From contig CANGHK010000030.1 in NCBI GenBank assembly GCA_947453625.1, positions 1 through 63,362 on the forward strand: a stretch of 63,362 nt of DNA. Reading direction: 5' to 3'. The translations under genes were made by a program, and so were the position numbers. This document shows positions 56,585 to 63,362 of this stretch, in pieces. The notes below the pieces were generated by a model that had not been told where the DNA came from, did no database searches, and was given only the letters and a program-made list of their open reading frames with translations. The DNA comes from Burkholderiales bacterium (GTDB lineage Bacteria; Pseudomonadota; Gammaproteobacteria; Burkholderiales; Burkholderiaceae_C). How positions within the stretch are numbered: position 1 is the first letter of the stretch; the number at the start of each line of letters is the position of its first letter.

Positions 56585-57874
56585 ATGCTCACTGCCTCCG
56601 CCGATTGCTGTGCCGCACCGACCGCCATTCCGCCGCATGGGTTGCAGGCGTTGGCGGCCAGCGGCCTGCAGGCGATGACGCTGGCCGGCCGGCGCCTGCT
56701 GCCCATCGTGCAGGGCGGCATGGGCATCGGCGTCTCGGCGCACCGGCTGGCCGGTGCGGTGGCGGCCGAGGGTGGCGTGGGCACGCTCAGCGCGGTGGAC
56801 TTGCGCCGCCACCATCCCGACCTGATGGCGCGCACCCAGGGGCTGTCGTCGCGGGTGGGTTGCGACGCCGATACCCGGCTGCAGATCGACGCGGCCAACC
56901 TCGAGGCGGTCGAGCGCGAGGTCAAGGCGGCCAAGCTGGCGGCCGGCGGGCGCGGCCTGATCGCGATGAACGTGATGCGCGCCGTCAGCGACTACGTGGC
57001 CTATGTCCGCCGCTCGCTCGAAGCCGGCGTCGACATGGTGGTGGTGGGGGCCGGCCTGCCGCTGGACCTGCCCGACCTGGCCGCCGACCATCCGCGGGCG
57101 CTGCTGGTGCCCATCCTGAGCGACTCGCGCGGCGTGGCGCTGATCGTCAAGAAGTGGGAGCGCAAGAATCGGCTGCCCGACGCAATCGTGATCGAGCATC
57201 CCCGGCTGGCCGGCGGCCACCTGGGCGCGGCCAAGGTGGCTGATCTGAACGACCCTCGCTTCGACTTCGAGCGGGTGATCCCGGAGTCGCTGGACTTCCT
57301 GCGCAAGGCCGGTCTGGAAGGCCGTATCCCGCTGATCGCCGCCGGGGGCATCCGCACCCATGCCGACATCATCCGCATCCAGGCCCTGGGCGGCGCGGGG
57401 GTGCAACTCGGCACGGCGTTTGCCGTGACCACCGAATGCGATGCCAGCGAGACTTTCAAGCGCGTGCTGGCCGAGGCCCGCGACGAGGACTTGATCGAGT
57501 TCACCAGCGTCGCCGGCCTGCCGGCGCGGGCGGTGGCCACGCCCTGGCTCAAGGCTTACCTGAAGATCGAGCCCAGGCTGCAGGCCGTGGCCCATGCCAA
57601 GTCGCGCTGCACCAAGGCATTCGACTGCCTGGCCCATTGCGGCCTGCGCGATGGCCTGCCGGGCTGGGGCCAGTTCTGCATAGACAACCAACTCGCCGCC
57701 GCGCTGCGTGGCGATCTGAAGAAGGGCCTGTACTTCCGCGGTGTCGGTGCGCTGCCCTTCGGCAGCCAGATCCGCAGTGTGCGCGACCTGATCGAGCGCC
57801 TGCTGACGCGCGGCATCGCGCTGCCGCAGGCGCCGGGCGAGGCAGTTCTGCAGCCCAACGTCGCGCTGGCCTGA
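56585..57874 (+). CDS. FMN-dependent nitronate monooxygenase / 2-nitropropane dioxygenase family protein
   Basis: The 429-residue TIM-barrel flavoprotein has PIVQGGMGIGVSAHRLAGAV near 40-59, the MNVMRAVSDY segment, LIAAGGIRTHADIIRIQALG and GAGVQLGTAFAVTTECDASE (FMN phosphate). It is longer than typical nitronate monooxygenases because of a C-terminal Cys-containing extension (SRCTKAFDCLAHCGLRDG, and GWGQFCIDNQL). Similar proteins are annotated as enoyl-ACP reductase II or generic NAD(P)H flavin oxidoreductases, so the substrate is uncertain. A 5-base hairpin at 57876-57890 follows. Confidence 0.87.
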   Translation: MLTASADCCAAPTAIPPHGLQALAASGLQAMTLAGRRLLPIVQGGMGIGVSAHRLAGAVAAEGGVGTLSAVDLRRHHPDLMARTQGLSSRVGCDADTRLQIDAANLEAVEREVKAAKLAAGGRGLIAMNVMRAVSDYVAYVRRSLEAGVDMVVVGAGLPLDLPDLAADHPRALLVPILSDSRGVALIVKKWERKNRLPDAIVIEHPRLAGGHLGAAKVADLNDPRFDFERVIPESLDFLRKAGLEGRIPLIAAGGIRTHADIIRIQALGGAGVQLGTAFAVTTECDASETFKRVLAEARDEDLIEFTSVAGLPARAVATPWLKAYLKIEPRLQAVAHAKSRCTKAFDCLAHCGLRDGLPGWGQFCIDNQLAAALRGDLKKGLYFRGVGALPFGSQIRSVRDLIERLLTRGIALPQAPGEAVLQPNVALA

Positions 57875-57993
57875 GCGGCTGAGCGAGCCGTCCTCGGCCG
57901 GACGTGGGCCAGATCCGCCGTCCGCCGCGGTCTGGCGGGGCGAGCGCTCGACTGTGGCAGACTGGGCAATCATCACACCATTGAGATCTGCCC

Positions 57994-58773
57994 ATGACTG
58001 CTTCCTCGCCGCACAACCGCATCGCCCTGGTCACGGGCGCCGGATCGGGCATAGGTCTGGCCTGTGCCACCGCCTTGCTGGCCGACGGCTGGCGTGTGGT
58101 GTTCACCGGCCGCCGGGCCGAGGCGCTGGCCGCGGCCATCGCGCAGGCCGGTGACCCCTGGGGCGACATCGCCGAACGCGCGCTGGCCTGGCCCTGTGAC
58201 GTCGGTGACGAGGTCTCGGTGGCCGCGCTGTTCGACACGGTTCGCGAGCGTTTCGGCCGGCTCGACCTGCTGTTCAACAACGCCGGCATCTCGTCGCCGG
58301 TGCTCACGCCCGACGAACTCGATGCCGCCAGTTGGCGGCGTGCCGTCGACACCAACCTGAACGGCGCATTCTTCTGCCTGTCGCAGGCTTTCAAGCTGAT
58401 GCGCACACAGTCGCCGATGGGCGGGCGCATCATCAACAACGGTTCGATCTCGGCCCATGCGCCGCGGCCGGGGTCTATCGCCTACACCGCCACCAAGCAT
58501 GCGATCACCGGCCTGACGCGTGCTGCCGCGCTGGACGGCCGGCCCTTCGACATCGCGGTGGGCCAGATCGACATCGGCAACGTCGCCAGCGAGATGACCG
58601 AGCGCATGGTCAAGGGCGTGCCGCAGGCCGACGGCAGCATCAAGCCCGAGGCGCGGATGGAGGTGTCCGCGGTGGCCGACAGCTTCATGGCGATGGCCAG
58701 GCTGCCGCTGGGCGCCAACGTGCTGTTCATGACGGTGATGGCCACCAAGATGCCGTTTGTCGGCCGCGGCTGA
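57994..58773 (+). CDS. Short-chain dehydrogenase/reductase
   Basis: The 259-residue classical SDR has cofactor motif TGAGSGIGLA at 15-24, LLFNNAGIS, catalytic Ser in NNGSISAH, and Tyr-x3-Lys in IAYTATKHAITG. The C-terminal part (MTVMATKMPFVGRG) is conserved in a subgroup of unknown substrate. It stands alone, 119 bases after the flavin oxidoreductase gene and 92 bases before the proline-rich protein gene. Confidence 0.88.
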   Translation: MTASSPHNRIALVTGAGSGIGLACATALLADGWRVVFTGRRAEALAAAIAQAGDPWGDIAERALAWPCDVGDEVSVAALFDTVRERFGRLDLLFNNAGISSPVLTPDELDAASWRRAVDTNLNGAFFCLSQAFKLMRTQSPMGGRIINNGSISAHAPRPGSIAYTATKHAITGLTRAAALDGRPFDIAVGQIDIGNVASEMTERMVKGVPQADGSIKPEARMEVSAVADSFMAMARLPLGANVLFMTVMATKMPFVGRG

Positions 58774-58865
58774 GCTGGGCTTTCGGCCGAATTGGGCGAC
58801 GTCGAACCACCTGACACGGCGATCCTGACGCGGGACCGGCCTGCATCTGGCAGCATCGGCACCCG

Positions 58866-60311
58866 ATGCACGTTGAACTTGCCGCCGATGACCTTCAGCC
58901 CCCGCCGCCTGACGCTGGCCGTTCCGCCTTGCCGCTGACGCCGCGGCCGTCGCTGACGCAGTGCCTGACGCTGGCGCTGCTGTTGCATGTGCTGCTGGTG
59001 GTGACGCTGGGCAACGCGCCCGGCGGCAGCGCACGCCAGGGCGAGGGCGTGTGGGGCGCGATCGATGTTCGTCTGTCGGGCAGCGATGCCGGCGGCCAGC
59101 GCGAGTCCAGCGTGGCGGCCGACGCCTACTCCGGCCCCGAGGGTATCGCCGTGCAACGGCGCTGGGGCGGCGCGGTGCGGCCTCCAGAAACCGCTGAGCC
59201 GCTGCCTCAGACCCCCGGTGCGGCACGGCAGGGGCGCTGGGCGACCACGCCGACCGAGGGCCAGGACGCTGCGGCCGAGCCGGCGGCCTTGCCGCAGTCG
59301 CCGGTGCCGATGCCTGCCGTTGCCCCATCCCGGGGGCAGGCGGCGCCCGACCCTGGGCTGGCACCGGTTTCTCCACCGGTGGTTTCGCCCATGCCGCCGC
59401 CCATGCCGCCGCCCATGCCGCCGCCAGTGCTGGCGCCTGTGCAACGGCCGGTGCCGCTGCCGGTGCAGCCGCCTGTGCCGCTGGCCGCGCCGGCCGAAGC
59501 GCCGCCACCGTTGCCCGCGGCGGTCCTGCCCGCGCCCGGCCCGACGCTGGCTGCCGCGCCCACTGCGGCGCCGGCGCCATCCCCCGCCGCTGAACCTGCT
59601 GCTGCGGCACCGGCAATCGCCCCGGCCCCTGCGCTGCTGCCCGTCGCCGTGCCGGCGCCTTCGCCCGCGGTCCTGCCCGCCCCGGCGCCCGCTGCCTTGC
59701 CGGTTCCTGTCACTGCCCCGGTGCCCATGCCTGCGCCAGAACCGATGCCCGCGCGCGTCCTGCCCCGGCCCGAGCGGCTGGTGCCGATAGCGCCCCCCTC
59801 GACGGCCCCGATGCCCACCCTGCCGGCCGAGCGTCTGCCGATGCCGACCTTCAGCACCCAGGCGCCCGCGGCGCCGGCTTTGCCGGCTGAACCGAGCCGG
59901 TCGGCAGCACCCCTCCCGGCGGCGCCGCCGCAGTCAGTCGCCGCCGCGCTGGCGCGCGTGGCCCCCGTCAACGCGGCATCGCCTGGCGCGCCGGTTGGCC
60001 CCCCCGGTTCGGGCTTGCCTGACGCCGGCGCTCGCGTCGGGCGGGACTTGGCCACGCCGCCTTCGCTGCCCGCCAGCGCGCCCCGGCTCAACCTGGAACT
60101 GGTGCGGCCACGCGGCGGCGCGATCTCGGCCCAGGGTGGCAGCGGCTTGCTGCAGATGCTGCCGCACCCGCCCGAGGCCAAGTCCAAGCTGGCCGAAGAC
60201 ATCGAGAAAGCCGCCAAGGCCGATTGCCGCAAGGCCTACGGCAGCCTGGGCCTGGCCGCCGTCTTGCCCCTGGCGGCCGACGCGGTGCGCGACAAGGGTT
60301 GCCGCTGGTAG
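58866..60311 (+). CDS. Membrane-anchored proline/alanine-rich protein, function unknown
   Basis: The 481-residue protein has a short cytoplasmic N-terminus and one hydrophobic segment at about 31-48 (QCLTLALLLHVLLVVTLGNA). A conserved-looking segment (GEGVWGAIDVRLSGSD) follows, then about 300 residues dominated by Pro and Ala (for example MPPPMPPPMPPPVLAPV). It ends in a compact tail (EDIEKAAKADCRKAYGSLGL through KGCRW) with two Cys that could form a disulphide. The layout resembles TonB-like or periplasm-spanning proteins, but no TonB C-terminal domain or ExbBD genes are visible. I can assign no function. Confidence 0.7.
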   Translation: MHVELAADDLQPPPPDAGRSALPLTPRPSLTQCLTLALLLHVLLVVTLGNAPGGSARQGEGVWGAIDVRLSGSDAGGQRESSVAADAYSGPEGIAVQRRWGGAVRPPETAEPLPQTPGAARQGRWATTPTEGQDAAAEPAALPQSPVPMPAVAPSRGQAAPDPGLAPVSPPVVSPMPPPMPPPMPPPVLAPVQRPVPLPVQPPVPLAAPAEAPPPLPAAVLPAPGPTLAAAPTAAPAPSPAAEPAAAAPAIAPAPALLPVAVPAPSPAVLPAPAPAALPVPVTAPVPMPAPEPMPARVLPRPERLVPIAPPSTAPMPTLPAERLPMPTFSTQAPAAPALPAEPSRSAAPLPAAPPQSVAAALARVAPVNAASPGAPVGPPGSGLPDAGARVGRDLATPPSLPASAPRLNLELVRPRGGAISAQGGSGLLQMLPHPPEAKSKLAEDIEKAAKADCRKAYGSLGLAAVLPLAADAVRDKGCRW

Positions 60312-60398
60312 ACGCGGCGCCCAAAGCCAGGCGCCCGGGGGTTTGTCCGGGGGTGTGTTGCGCGCCGCGGGCCCGGTGCGCTGGCAAACTCGCAGTCT

Positions 60399-60413
60399 AT
60401 TGGTATGACCAAT
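60399..60413. promoter_or_regulatory. GntR/FadR-subfamily-type operator ATTGGT-ATG-ACCAAT
   Basis: The perfect 6-base arms around ATG match the TGGT-N3-ACCA pattern typical of FadR-subfamily GntR regulators of sugar-acid, glycolate and lactate catabolism. It lies 78 bases before the SDR gene that starts the sugar-acid run. No gntR gene is present in the window, so the regulator would be downstream or elsewhere. Confidence 0.65.
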
Positions 60414-60491
60414 GCAGCCGGCTTGCCGGCGACTGGCCGCGGCCCGCCGTTGACGCGCGGGACCTGATCCTCCCCCGCTCAACCCCATTCC

Positions 60492-61256
60492 ATGACACCA
60501 CGACTGCAGGGCAAGACCGCTTTCATCACCGCCGCCGGCCAAGGCATAGGCCGGGCCATCGCCGAAGCCTTCGTGCGCGAGGGCGCCCAGGTCGTCGCCA
60601 GCGACATCAACGCCGGCCTGCTGCAGGCGCTGGCCGACGCCACCGGTTGCCGCACCCGGTTGCTCGACGTCACCGACGCGGCTGCGGTGCGCGCTGCCGC
60701 TGCCGAGGTCGGGCCGGTCGACGTGCTGGTCAATGCCGCGGGCTTCGTGCATGCCGGCACGGTGCTCGACTGCACCGAGGCCGAGTGGGAGTTCGGCTTC
60801 AACCTCAACGTGCGCTCGCAGTTCCGCACCGTCCAGGCCTTCCTGCCCGGCATGCTGGCCGAGAACGGCGGCCATGGCGGCTCGATCATCAACGTGGCCT
60901 CGGTGGCCGGCAGCATCAAGGGCGCACCGAATCGCTTCGTCTATGGCGCGACCAAGGCGGCGGTGATCGGGCTGACGAAATCGGTCGCGGCGGATTTCGT
61001 CACCCAGGGCGTGCGCTGCAACGCGATCTGCCCGGGCACGGTGGAATCGCCCTCGCTGCGCGACCGCATCAAGGCCGGGGCCCAGGCCAGCGGCCAGACC
61101 ATCGCCCAGGTCGAGGCCGCGTATGTGGCGCGCCAGCCCATGGGCCGGCTGGGCCGCACCAGCGAGATCGCCGCGCTCGCCGTCTATCTGGCCAGCGACG
61201 AGAGCGGCTTCACTACCGGCACCGCCCAGGTCATCGACGGCGGCTGGTCGAACTGA
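60492..61256 (+). CDS. Short-chain dehydrogenase, probable 2-keto-3-deoxy-sugar-acid (L-fuconate-type) dehydrogenase
   Basis: The 254-residue SDR has cofactor motif TAAGQGIGRA at 13-22, VNAAGFVHAG, catalytic Ser in NVASVAGS, and Tyr-x3-Lys in FVYGATKAAVIGLTKS. NAICPGTVESPSLRDRI and FTTGTAQVIDGGWSN are typical of the BDH2/2-keto-3-deoxy-L-fuconate dehydrogenase branch. Its neighbours, an FAA-hydrolase-family enzyme and an UxaA-family dehydratase, support oxidation of a 2-keto-3-deoxy acid to a 2,4-diketo acid. Hydroxybutyrate dehydrogenase is the alternative. The FAA-hydrolase gene follows after 21 bases. Confidence 0.85.
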   Translation: MTPRLQGKTAFITAAGQGIGRAIAEAFVREGAQVVASDINAGLLQALADATGCRTRLLDVTDAAAVRAAAAEVGPVDVLVNAAGFVHAGTVLDCTEAEWEFGFNLNVRSQFRTVQAFLPGMLAENGGHGGSIINVASVAGSIKGAPNRFVYGATKAAVIGLTKSVAADFVTQGVRCNAICPGTVESPSLRDRIKAGAQASGQTIAQVEAAYVARQPMGRLGRTSEIAALAVYLASDESGFTTGTAQVIDGGWSN

Positions 61257-61277
61257 ATTTTCAACGAGGAGAGACCC

Positions 61278-62144
61278 ATGAAACTGCTTCGCCACGGCCC
61301 CAAAGGCCACGAAAAGCCCGCGATGCTCGACGCCCAGGGCCAGGTGCGTGACCTGTCCGGCGTGATCCAAGACCTGCGCGCCGACATGCTCACGCCCGAG
61401 GGCCTGGCGCCGCTTCGCGCGCTCGACCCGGCCAGCCTGCCGCTGGTGGCCGAGCCGGGGCGCATCGCACCGCCCTGGAGCGGCATGGGCAAGTTCATCT
61501 GCGTCGGCCTGAACTATGCGGACCATGCCGCGGAGTCGGGCCTGGCCGTGCCGGCCGAGCCGGTGCTGTTCACCAAGCACACCAGCACCGTGGTCGGTTG
61601 CAACGACCCGGTGGTGATGCCTCAGGGCTCGGTCAAGACCGATTGGGAGGTCGAACTCGGCGTCGTGATAGGCCGCAAGGCGCGTTACGTCAGCGAGGCC
61701 GAGGCGCTGGACTTCGTCGCCGGCTACTGCGTGGTCAACGATGTCTCCGAGCGCGAGTACCAGATCGAGCGCGGCGGCACCTGGGACAAGGGCAAGGGCT
61801 GCGACACCTTCGGCCCCATCGGCCCCTGGCTGGTGACGACCGACGAGGTGGCCGACCCGCAGCAGCTCGCGATGTGGCTGGAGGTCAACGGCCATCGCTT
61901 CCAGAACGGGAGCACGCGCACGATGGTCTTTGGCGTCGCCCACCTGGTGAGCTACATCAGCCGCTTCATGACGCTGTATCCGGGCGACCTGATCACCACA
62001 GGAACACCGCCAGGGGTGGGGATGGGCCACAAGCCGGAGCCGGTGTATCTGCGCGCTGGCGATAAAATGCGGCTTGGCATCGAGGGCCTGGGCGAGCAGC
62101 ACCAGACCGTGTATGCGTGGGATCCGGCGATGATCGACGGTTGA
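61278..62144 (+). CDS. Fumarylacetoacetate-hydrolase-family enzyme, probable 2,4-diketo-3-deoxy-sugar-acid hydrolase
   Basis: The 288-residue FAH-superfamily protein has the KFICVGLNYADHAAESG block at about 73-89. The metal-binding residues are in DWEVELGVVIGRKAR (Glu, Glu) and VVNDVSEREYQ (Asp), with GDLITTGTPPGVGMGHKPEP near the end. Homologues are annotated ureidoglycolate lyase or 2,4-diketo-3-deoxy-L-fuconate hydrolase; the SDR/UxaA context favours the latter, giving pyruvate plus a hydroxy acid. AGGAGAG precedes the ATG by 6 bases. Confidence 0.87.
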   Translation: MKLLRHGPKGHEKPAMLDAQGQVRDLSGVIQDLRADMLTPEGLAPLRALDPASLPLVAEPGRIAPPWSGMGKFICVGLNYADHAAESGLAVPAEPVLFTKHTSTVVGCNDPVVMPQGSVKTDWEVELGVVIGRKARYVSEAEALDFVAGYCVVNDVSEREYQIERGGTWDKGKGCDTFGPIGPWLVTTDEVADPQQLAMWLEVNGHRFQNGSTRTMVFGVAHLVSYISRFMTLYPGDLITTGTPPGVGMGHKPEPVYLRAGDKMRLGIEGLGEQHQTVYAWDPAMIDG

Positions 62145-62250
62145 TCTTTCGCCGCTTGACTGCGTGACCCGAAGCCCAAGAAAAGCAGGTGTCGTCGGCG
62201 CTGTTGACCGGCGGCTTCAGGGGGAGGAACCCTTTGAGAGCCACAAGGTC

Positions 62251-62769
62251 ATGCAGACTAGAACCGTCACCATCTATACCGGCGCGCGCATTCGCGTGCC
62301 CGAGCATATCCAGCGCATCGACACCCACAGCACCCATGGCTGGCAAATGCGCTACGGTCAACCCACGCTGTTCTACTCGGACGGCCAGGGCAAGGGCAAC
62401 GGGCCGCGGCCCGCGCTCAAGCGGGCCGTCGAATCGCTGCGCCAGCGCATCGCCGATCTGCCCGCGCCCACCGGCCTGCAGCGCGAGACCAGCCCGAACA
62501 AGCAGAACGACCTGCCGGTCGGCATCAGCGGGCCCATCCTGCGTCAGCGCCCCGGGCGTTCGGTGCCCGAGTGCCATTTCTCGGTCAACCTGCCGCGCTT
62601 CAACGGCAAGCCGCTGCGCCGCAGCGTCTACATCGCCAACCAGAACACCTACACGCCGCAGCGCTACACCGACGCCCTCAACGCGGCGATGGACATGCGC
62701 CGCGCCGCCGAGGCCCAGTACCAGACCGACGCCACCGCAGCCAAGCGGCGCGCAGCAGCCAAGCTGTAG
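62251..62769 (+). CDS. Small conserved protein of unknown function, possibly AP2-like
   Basis: The 172-residue basic, soluble protein begins MQTRTVTIYTGARIRVPEHI. It has RIDTHSTHGWQMRYGQ near 22-37, a middle with NKQNDLPVGISGPI, and a C-terminal segment KPLRRSVYIANQNTYTPQRY followed by a Lys/Arg/Ala helix. The C-terminal part (aromatic strand plus amphipathic helix) recalls AP2-like DNA-binding folds, a tentative resemblance only. It sits between two sugar-acid catabolic genes without obvious functional link and has 106 bases upstream. The longer open frame from 62164 is not favoured. Confidence 0.65.
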   Translation: MQTRTVTIYTGARIRVPEHIQRIDTHSTHGWQMRYGQPTLFYSDGQGKGNGPRPALKRAVESLRQRIADLPAPTGLQRETSPNKQNDLPVGISGPILRQRPGRSVPECHFSVNLPRFNGKPLRRSVYIANQNTYTPQRYTDALNAAMDMRRAAEAQYQTDATAAKRRAAAKL

Positions 62770-62805
62770 CGCCCGCGGGGCCAGGGTGGCCAGCTGACCC
62801 CGACC

Positions 62806-63362
62806 ATGAACCCCTCTTTTGATTCCGCCCCGCCCACGATCCGCATCCACGCCGCCGACAACGTCGTCATAGCCCGCCGCCAGCTGCTGGGCGGCACGCT
62901 GCTGACCGAGGAGGGTGGCCTGGTGGTCGCCGGCCTGGTGCCTCCTGGCCACAAGCTGGCGACGCAGGCCATCGCCGCGGGCGAGGCCGTGTGGCGTTAT
63001 GGCCAGGTCATCGGCCATGCCACCCAGGCCATCGCGCCCGGCCAGCATGTGCACACCCAGAACCTGGTCTTCTCCCGTTTCGCCCGCTCGCACGAGCCAG
63101 GCGCCGGCGCCCAGGCCACGGCCTACGAGGCCGAGCCGTCGACCTTCATGGGCATCGTCCGGGACGATGGCCGCGTGGCCACGCGCAACTACATCGGCGT
63201 GCTGACCTCGGTCAACTGCTCGGCCACCGCGGCGCGGGCGATCGCCGACCATTTCCGGCGCGACGCGCTGGCCGCCTACCCCAATGTCGACGGCGTGGTG
63301 GCGCTGACCCACGGCATGGGCTGCGCCACCGCCAGCGACGGCGAGGAATTGCAGGTGCTGCG
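62806..63362 (+). CDS. UxaA-family altronate/galactarate-type dehydratase, N-terminal part (runs off the window)
   Basis: The first 185 codons are present. An N-terminal SAF domain (about 10-90: TIRIHAADNVVIARRQLL, then GQVIGHATQAIAPGQHVHTQ) is followed by the start of the dehydratase core. The core shows FMGIVRDDGRVATRNYIGVL and VVALTHGMGCATASDGEEL, where Cys is a likely metal-site residue. Members dehydrate D-altronate or related sugar acids to 2-keto-3-deoxy acids, the step that would precede the SDR and FAA-hydrolase encoded upstream. The exact substrate is unknown. Confidence 0.88.
   Translation, partial: MNPSFDSAPPTIRIHAADNVVIARRQLLGGTLLTEEGGLVVAGLVPPGHKLATQAIAAGEAVWRYGQVIGHATQAIAPGQHVHTQNLVFSRFARSHEPGAGAQATAYEAEPSTFMGIVRDDGRVATRNYIGVLTSVNCSATAARAIADHFRRDALAAYPNVDGVVALTHGMGCATASDGEELQVL

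Noticed and set aside
59390-59430. MPPP tandem repeats as a nucleotide repeat array
   Set aside because: They lie inside the proline-rich coding region and are explained by the protein repeat.
60335-60358. Two imperfect 12-base tandem copies (CCGGGGGTTTGT / CCGGGGGTGTGT) after the proline-rich protein gene
   Set aside because: Only two copies with one mismatch in GC-rich spacer; too little to call a functional repeat.

Overview
This GC-rich window (about 70% GC by eye) reads as chromosome of a Burkholderiales betaproteobacterium, most likely of the Rubrivivax/Leptothrix/Sphaerotilaceae type. The grounds are gene order (corC-lnt-glyQ-glyS-gmhB-plsC-ygjP; hslV-hslU with a STAS-domain gene and dksA-COG0523 GTPase; a liuR-isovaleryl-CoA dehydrogenase cluster with aceK) and uniform strong G/C third-position bias. 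No rRNA, tRNA, insertion sequence, prophage or CRISPR array was seen. Coding density is very high and no gene-free stretch exceeds about 260 bases.

Layout. 1-1260: the 5' part of an acyl-CoA synthetase gene and a divergent Crp/Fnr-family regulator, with a perfect palindrome between them. 1263-12566: a complete type II secretion locus. gspG-H-I-J-K-L-M-N-D-E-F run on the minus strand, mostly coupled by 4-base stop/start overlaps, and gspC is divergent. 12604-18578: an MBL-fold hydrolase, a conserved protein of unknown function, a lipase-like hydrolase, an HDOD protein and an EF-G paralogue. 18836-24709: a tripartite RND efflux operon. 24728-25371: a MntA/HepT-type toxin-antitoxin pair. 25399-31505: AMP nucleosidase, a CoA-transferase, type III pantothenate kinase and HslVU. 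31568-36688: a STAS-domain protein, a DksA that lacks three zinc-finger cysteines, a COG0523 metal GTPase and CorC. 36685-43791: lnt, glyQS, a gmhB with an altered catalytic residue, plsC and a YgjP-like metallopeptidase.

43874-50657 is a branched-chain amino acid (leucine) catabolism cluster: liuR, isovaleryl-CoA dehydrogenase, carbonic anhydrase, aceK, acetyl-CoA acetyltransferase and a second acyl-CoA dehydrogenase. Two near-identical TTGACGT-N2-ACGTCAA palindromes, one before liuR and one before the dehydrogenase gene, look like LiuR operators. 50713-58773 holds a methyltransferase, a 64-residue small protein, an amidase, a flavodoxin-like protein, an FAD oxidoreductase, a tartrate-dehydrogenase-type enzyme, a nitronate-monooxygenase-type enzyme and an SDR. 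58866-60311 encodes a membrane-anchored proline-rich protein. 60492 to the end is a sugar-acid (fuconate/altronate-type) catabolic run: SDR, FAA-hydrolase-family enzyme, a small conserved protein, and the start of an UxaA-family dehydratase. A GntR/FadR-type palindrome, ATTGGT-N3-ACCAAT, precedes it.

Most of the window is housekeeping or well-known accessory metabolism. The items most worth a second look are a GmhB with Gly in place of its nucleophilic Asp, a zinc-finger-depleted DksA beside a COG0523 GTPase, a nested cloverleaf-like palindrome after dksA, three clear regulatory palindromes, a set of genes with -10-like hexamers 6-7 bases before their ATG (possible leaderless mRNAs), and an apparent excess of GCCTAT/ATAGGC on both strands.
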